From: Flavobacteriia bacterium | Lineage (GTDB): Bacteria; Bacteroidota; Bacteroidia; Flavobacteriales_D; Crocinitomicaceae | Length of the DNA: 40,361 nt | Assembly: GCA_009924735.1 (NCBI GenBank) | Contig: RFQZ01000027.1 | Span: forward strand, 1-40,361 | Direction: 5' to 3' | In this document: one piece after another, positions 38,401 through 40,361 of the stretch | Layout of the letters: each line of letters opens with the position of its first letter | How positions within the stretch are numbered: the first letter of the stretch is position 1 | The notes under the pieces: model-generated | What the model was told of the DNA's origin: nothing | Seen by the model: the letters and a program-made list of their open reading frames with translations, nothing else | Databases searched by the model: none | Program-made: the position numbers and the translations under genes

Positions 38401-40361
38401 CCATTCACCACCACAGTAGCGGTCACAGATACAAGCGATGAAAGAACGTTAACACTGCTTGCATTCGCTGCGGTAAAGATTGGAATCGAACCATTTCCAC
38501 TCACCGCCAATCCAATATTTGCATTGGCATTTGTCCAAGAAAAAGTAGTATTCGCGACAGGACTGGTAAAAGAAACAACATTGGATTGACTTCCATTACA
38601 CAAGGTAAGATTTTGTACAACATCTACCGTTGGAGACGGAATGACTTGGATGGTGAACGTTTGTACGATTCCCGTACAACTTACACCATTTGAAAGGTAG
38701 GTTGGCGTTACCGTTATGGTACCCGTAAGGGAATTGCTCGTTCCATTTTGCGCCACAAAAGCGATATTACCGGTTCCTGAAGCGGCCAATCCGATGGAGG
38801 GATTGCTATTCGTCCATGTATAGGTTACACCATTTGCGATGTTGGAATTGAATGAGTAACTCACATTTGAACCTTGACAATACGATTGTGAAACCGGAGC
38901 GGTCATGACCGGATTAGGATTCACCGTAATGTTGGTGGCTACACTCGCACCCGGACATGCTTGGGCATTCGTAGTTAAGGATGGGGTTACTGTTAAGAGA
39001 CTGGTTATTGGTGCATTCGTAGCGTTTACCCCCTGAAACGCGGCAATGTTCCCTGAACCATTTGCCGCCAAACCGATGGTTGCATTCGAATTCGTCCAAT
39101 TAAACACCGTTCCTACTTGGTTTGAACCAAAGGTAAAAGGCAAAGAATTGGTACCAGCACAAAAGGTTTGACTTTGAAGTGGATTCGCTACGGGCGTAGG
39201 AAGTACAGTAATTGTGAAATTTCCAACCGGTCCCGGACATGAAACCCCTGCGTTGGCATAACTTGGTGTAACAACCAGATTCCCAACAATTGCTGCATTG
39301 GTGTTGTTGGTAGCGTTAAAAGCGATGTTCCCAAGACCTTGGCCACCCAATCCGATGCTCGCATTGGAATTGGTCCAATTGTAAACCGTTCCCGCGATGT
39401 TGGAAGCTGAACCAAAATTAACCGCCACTGCATTTCCAGAACAAGTTTGTTGGTTTTGAACCGCATTCACTACCGGTACAGGATTCACTGTAATGTTAAA
39501 AGTGCCATTTACCCCAATACAAGCTACCCCATTGTTTGTAAAGGTCGGTGTCACCGTTACAATGCTCTGGGTAGGCGCGTTGGTTGCATTTGCCGCCACA
39601 AAGGATTGAACGACATTATTTCCCGTTGCACCGAGTCCAGTGTTTGTATTGTTGTTGGTCCAACCATAAACGGTTCCTGCCACATTCCCTGAAAGATTTA
39701 CAGCTGTGCTTGAATTTCCTGCGCAAAGCACCTGGTTTTGCATGGCGCTAATGTTTGGAATGGGGTTTACCGTTACCGTATAATTCACTGCAGCCCCTTG
39801 ACAGGTTGTACCTCCTGTCGTAGCTGAAGGCGTGACCGTTACCGTTGATGTTACAGGAACATTACCTGCAATGGATGCGTTGTATCCAGGAATGGTAGCG
39901 GTGGTATTGTTAGGTGGTGACAATCCAATGCTTGGAGCCATGTTCCAGCTAAAAGTCGTATTCGGGACATTGGACGTTAAGTTGGTTTGCGGTACGGCGA
40001 TCCCGTTACAATACGTTGCGTTGTTAATTGGATTTGCAACTGGAATGGGAATGACAGAGATGGTATAATTGGCTGCAGGACCTATACAAACGGTTCCTGT
40101 AGTTGAGGCGGTGGCTGTAAATTGTATGGTTTGAATCGTACTGGCTGCATTGGTGACATTTGTAAAAGAAGGGATGTTTCCATTTCCTGAAGCAGGATTC
40201 ACATTCGCAATGGGAACAGGGATGGATGATTGCCAAGAAAACGTAACATTTGGCGTAGTCGAAGCCAAGGTAACCAAGGCTGAATTTGTACCACTGCAAA
40301 TGGCCTGATTTGCTGGCGAAAAGGTAACGACGGGGGCAGGATTTACGGTGATGGAATACAC
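29487..40361 (-). CDS. Giant T9SS type B repeat protein, N-terminus beyond the window
   Basis: 3624 residues are visible and the frame is open at the window edge (the last codon there reads GTG, internal), so the protein is larger. Layout from the visible N-side: about 35 PKD/Ig-like repeats of ~93 aa (residues ~1-3280); three PKD domains (~3280-3530) with YVWDFGDG, YLWNFGNG and YEWDFGDG; and a CHU_C/type B sorting domain (YVPNSFTPNDDEENQEF, LRIFNRWGELIFES, VGWDGSYGP, ending NLIR). Most repeats follow NQVxCNG, YNWTNNTxxIGLxASGxGNI, TITVTPxF, CxGxxxxFTITVNPTP, with a Cys pair ~60-65 residues apart. Exported via T9SS; most likely a long surface fibre or adhesin. No catalytic domain is seen. Confidence 0.92.
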   Translation of the reverse strand: MYSITVNPAPVVTFSPANQAICSGTNSALVTLASTTPNVTFSWQSSIPVPIANVNPASGNGNIPSFTNVTNAASTIQTIQFTATASTTGTVCIGPAANYTISVIPIPVANPINNATYCNGIAVPQTNLTSNVPNTTFSWNMAPSIGLSPPNNTTATIPGYNASIAGNVPVTSTVTVTPSATTGGTTCQGAAVNYTVTVNPIPNISAMQNQVLCAGNSSTAVNLSGNVAGTVYGWTNNNTNTGLGATGNNVVQSFVAANATNAPTQSIVTVTPTFTNNGVACIGVNGTFNITVNPVPVVNAVQNQQTCSGNAVAVNFGSASNIAGTVYNWTNSNASIGLGGQGLGNIAFNATNNTNAAIVGNLVVTPSYANAGVSCPGPVGNFTITVLPTPVANPLQSQTFCAGTNSLPFTFGSNQVGTVFNWTNSNATIGLAANGSGNIAAFQGVNATNAPITSLLTVTPSLTTNAQACPGASVATNITVNPNPVMTAPVSQSYCQGSNVSYSFNSNIANGVTYTWTNSNPSIGLAASGTGNIAFVAQNGTSNSLTGTITVTPTYLSNGVSCTGIVQTFTIQVIPSPTVDVVQNLTLCNGSQSNVVSFTSPVANTTFSWTNANANIGLAVSGNGSIPIFTAANASSVNVLSSLVSVTATVVVNGVTCSGTPLNFNINVNPNTTINPVSNVTLCNGASSSLISFGGSGNAYAWTNSNTGIGLGASGSTNVASFNATNPGNAAISGTVTVTSQYTGGGITCNGAATNFTITINPTPNVTAPSNVVICNGGTVNSIPFVGTATQYNWTNSTPGIGLAASGTGNIPSFTAINVTPNPIVATLNVTPNFINNNVTCSGTVQTFTITVNPAPAVSFSIPNQTICSGASSTAVNITSPTPNAVITWNATTVPASISGVNTVTGNATMPTFTLINNSPTAQVIQFTANANTAGALSCPGGGVSYTITVNPTPAVAAPNNQVLCAGSPTTAIQFTGNANVFNWSNNTTSIGLNASGAGNIAIFNALNNGLTPVTSTVTVTPQFLNNNVGCNGTAVVFTITVNPIPITNPLSNLTFCNGTNSSLVTLSGNGTTYAWTNSNQNIGLGALGNGNIPVFPAQNNGAVPIIGNISVTPTFTNAGVSCPGAATPFTITVNPTPTVNPIQNQVVCNNTATAAVQFSGSGTSYNWSNTQTNIGLGASAVGNIASFTAVNASNANPLIGTISVTPVFTNNSVACQGSPQNFTITVNPTPTLSAPQNQVVCNGASTSQVVFSGTGTQYNWTNNTTSIGLAASSSGTINSFTAANATVNSVVAQVSVIPIFSGGNLLCQGTPQNFTITVNPSPSAVQPQNQVVCNGATVAAINFTGTATSYNWTNNTPGIGLGASASGNIAAFNAVNNTSNPITATITVQPIFNGANLNCPGVSQTFTITVNPTPTMGVIGNQVVCNGTSTNPINFTGTASNYAWVNNTPGIGLAANGNGDIAAFSATNASNAAALVGSITITPQFVNAGITCAGATQVMTITVNPTPIVTPTQDLTFCNGASTTTVSFTGTATNYGWVSNNPGIGSSANGNGNLGSFVAGNGGIQPVSATITVTPTFTANGVSCAGVNDVFVINVNPTPILNPLANQVLCNGSATSNVNFTGSVAGTVYNWTNNTTSIGLGASGNANIPAFNAINNSANPVIAQINVVPSFSNNNVTCVGTAQNFTITVNPTPTVNFSILNQTICSQNISSTVTITSPTNGANITWSAPNVPATITGFNTNSGASTIPAFTLTNSSAVPQTIQILASATTPGNVACPGGGTAYTITVNPTPVVSLPVNQVVCHNANTSAVNFTGTGTSYQWANSNVSIGLLASGNGNIPSFVATNPSSSVISTATVTVTPQYLNNAVNCTGQVQSFTITINPIPTVSSISNSTFCNGVNTTLVTINGTGTSYAWTNNNQAIGLASSGSGNIAPFPATNATSTPLNATIGIIPSFTNAGVTCAGSNANFTITVNPTPTVNNVNPQVICHNTNTSAIVFGGTGTAYNWTNNTLGIGILGNGSGNIPSFTGINNSNQTPVIATITVTPEFTNNAVTCPGASGNFTITINPIPVANAPASQTLCNGTSTSQVTFTGTGTSYNWTNSIATIGIGAAGSGNINSFVAINNAINPITAQLAVTPIFTGNGVACAGIAQNFGITINPTPTVILPPNQVVCNTQLTNPVNFSGNGTSYTWTNNTPSIGLATTSTGNIAAFSATNASQVPVTATISVMPNYAGGNASCPGVAQNFTITVNPTPVVNPLNSQILCNNTSTQPIVFSGTASNYSWANNTAAIGLLASGSGNIAAFTALNASNAAPLVATLTVTPQYVNAGLTCAGSTTQMTFTINPTPIVNAISNLTVCNGSNTPVVNFAGTGTTYNWTNSNPNIGLPPSGTANALASFPAVNPSVQPVNATITVTPQFTANGLSCQGTNTTFTLTVNPTPNVSAPNNQTVCNGSQTSQVTFAGTVPNTIYNWTNSIPTVGINATGSGNIAPFAAVNNSNAPIFAQVTITPQFILNSVSCGGTPQSFTIQVNPTPTANNPGSQYVCAGSNSNNIVLTGTATTYQWTAASTATGIPPNGNNVISPFLSQNNTNAPISSLVSVTPIFSQGISCPGAIQTFNFYVIPIPSVAPINNQSYCHQTAVPAAVINGTGTSYNWTNSNPNIGLVANGANTVNGFNATNPSMVPGAVPLVGNIAITPIYSFQGQSCNGPVSTYSITVNPLPHVNAMIDTVICNHGVMATNIGTNIPSTISWYATQNLNVNGELTTTQTSNFINDSLTNISNTPQSVTYTITPTSLNGCVGPDSILNVQIQPDVVLTMPTNLEICSGSGVNSILGANIPSNFQWFVTINNPNVTGESLLTNNGAVINDILVNTSNVNQVVVYAVTPVSIQGGCTGTTQTVTVIVKPPLALLNQDTLTICSNDFVNLTLVANTNVTFNWYADPTATVLNETTNITTSGLINDQLVNTTGTVQTVDYHVIGTSIANGCSSPVIPITVFVNPIPVITPVQDMNLCRNSWSPQVLFTGNAPGTVYAWNAIGGNVGLPSTNGVDSLYAFLALNAGFAPIVTTVNVTPTFTNNSVSCVGAQDQFTITVNPEPSLFALNNLTLCEGTSSGVIAFSGPIGGTTFNWSNSNASIGLGSVGTGDIPSFIPTNNTSNPIQSNVVVTPAFVNGNATCFGQAQNFNIVVNPAPNVLNQDIQICPGENTNINLTSDLPSTFNWYATPNAFVYNETSNPLQTTNSIQDNLVQTGTVAQVVQYHVVPISIQYGCQGPDSIINVTVNPWPVVAFAGMNPPYCDLTPISFQNNSVGILDYVWDFGDGLTSYLDNPTHQFPAVGTYNVTLTATNPVTGCVDSIMQPIYIAPSPNASFSYSDSIGCGLLNVIYTAQTYNTSWNYLWNFGNGQSTTQVGQVGYQFTEQGCYDITLTVTNPQGCVVTETYFDVACVYESPIALFSADPMEVSSLNPLVEFTNNSQYASSYEWDFGDGTYGYSQDQTHMFPPFAGDYLVSLTAINEVGCADTALVSIHVNEDLIYYVPNSFTPNDDEENQEFKPILSQGYKQGSYRLRIFNRWGELIFESKDQEVGWDGSYGPNSINCQIGTYTWVLNFQVLQSQEDKEIVGHVNLIR
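30520..40361 (-). repeat. Tandem array of about 35 PKD/Ig-like domains
   Basis: Counting NP-terminated units from the window edge gives 35. Units 1, 10 and 19 are a variant with SFSIPNQTICS/ITSPT and no IGL motif; units 30-32 and 35 are a second variant with WYAT and NETS in place of WTNN..IGL; the other 28 or so are the standard type. Unit length is 90-98 aa. Confidence 0.85.
32768..37801 (-). repeat. Two adjacent nine-unit super-repeats of about 2.5 kb
   Basis: Units 10-18 (about 35288-37801) and 19-27 (about 32768-35287) correspond pairwise: 10/19 share the SFSIPNQT variant; 12/21 both read YAWTNxNQxIGL; 13/22 share a one-residue insertion; 16/25 share GTASNY, NASNAA and VNAGxTCAG; 17/26 share QPVxATITVTP and FTANG; 18/27 share the two-residue-longer T-x-YNWTN. 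Anchor CAAATGG occurs at 35245, 37759 and 40297, spacings 2514 and 2538 bp. Confidence 0.75.

Noticed and set aside
30520..40361. Long regular repeats considered as a CRISPR or satellite array
   Set aside because: The repeats are protein-coding in one unbroken frame, vary at third positions and have no short identical repeats with unique spacers.

Overview
The window looks like chromosome of a gliding or environmental Bacteroidota, most likely Flavobacteriales and perhaps Crocinitomicaceae/Fluviicola-like (family level is inference). Evidence: one C-terminal type A and three type B sorting domains of the type IX secretion system (T9SS), SprB and PKD-like repeats, a MetH split into two genes, and several promoters of the Bacteroidota form TTTG-19..23 nt-TAnnTTTG. 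No phage, transposon, CRISPR, tRNA or rRNA was seen.

Layout. 1-1.2 kb: 3' part of a collagen-like surface protein. 1.3-2.2 kb: a PhnZ-type HD-domain oxygenase translationally coupled to a CrcB/Fluc fluoride channel. 2.2-7.0 kb: a methionine operon (SAM-I riboswitch, metH N-terminal part, metH C-terminal part, metF). 7.1-9.9 kb: an SDR protein lacking the catalytic Tyr, then a Tat-exported lipoprotein-like flavin amine oxidase overlapping a small outer-membrane/secreted protein. 10.0-12.3 kb: a small DUF2231-like membrane protein and a cupin behind a promoter carrying a perfect inverted repeat, then a CPA2 cation/proton antiporter that may have a leaderless mRNA. 12.3-19.1 kb (minus strand): a SprB-repeat T9SS type A protein, an M42 aminopeptidase and a 1356-aa DUF7948/SBBP/PKD T9SS type B protein. 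19.2-27.0 kb (plus strand): an NMO/FabK-like flavoprotein, an active/inactive M16 peptidase pair, a 1088-aa T9SS type B protein and an overlapping family 9 glycosyltransferase. 27.0-29.2 kb (minus strand): a small lipoprotein-like protein, a small secreted protein and a membrane-anchored protein with a periplasmic/extracellular N-terminal region. 29.5-40.4 kb (minus strand): a giant T9SS type B surface protein that runs off the window, with about 35 PKD/Ig-like repeats of about 93 aa, three PKD domains and a CHU_C-type C-terminus.

How the genes work together. The metH/metF block remakes methionine from homocysteine and methylene-THF under SAM feedback. About half of the window (four genes, roughly 20 kb) encodes T9SS cargo that would be exported across the outer membrane. 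The GT9 glycosyltransferase could contribute to the LPS to which such cargo is anchored (inference). The least expected signal is a second-order periodicity in the giant gene: its repeats fall into nine-unit blocks of about 2.5 kb, of which two adjacent copies match unit by unit and a third is marked mainly by its first unit.
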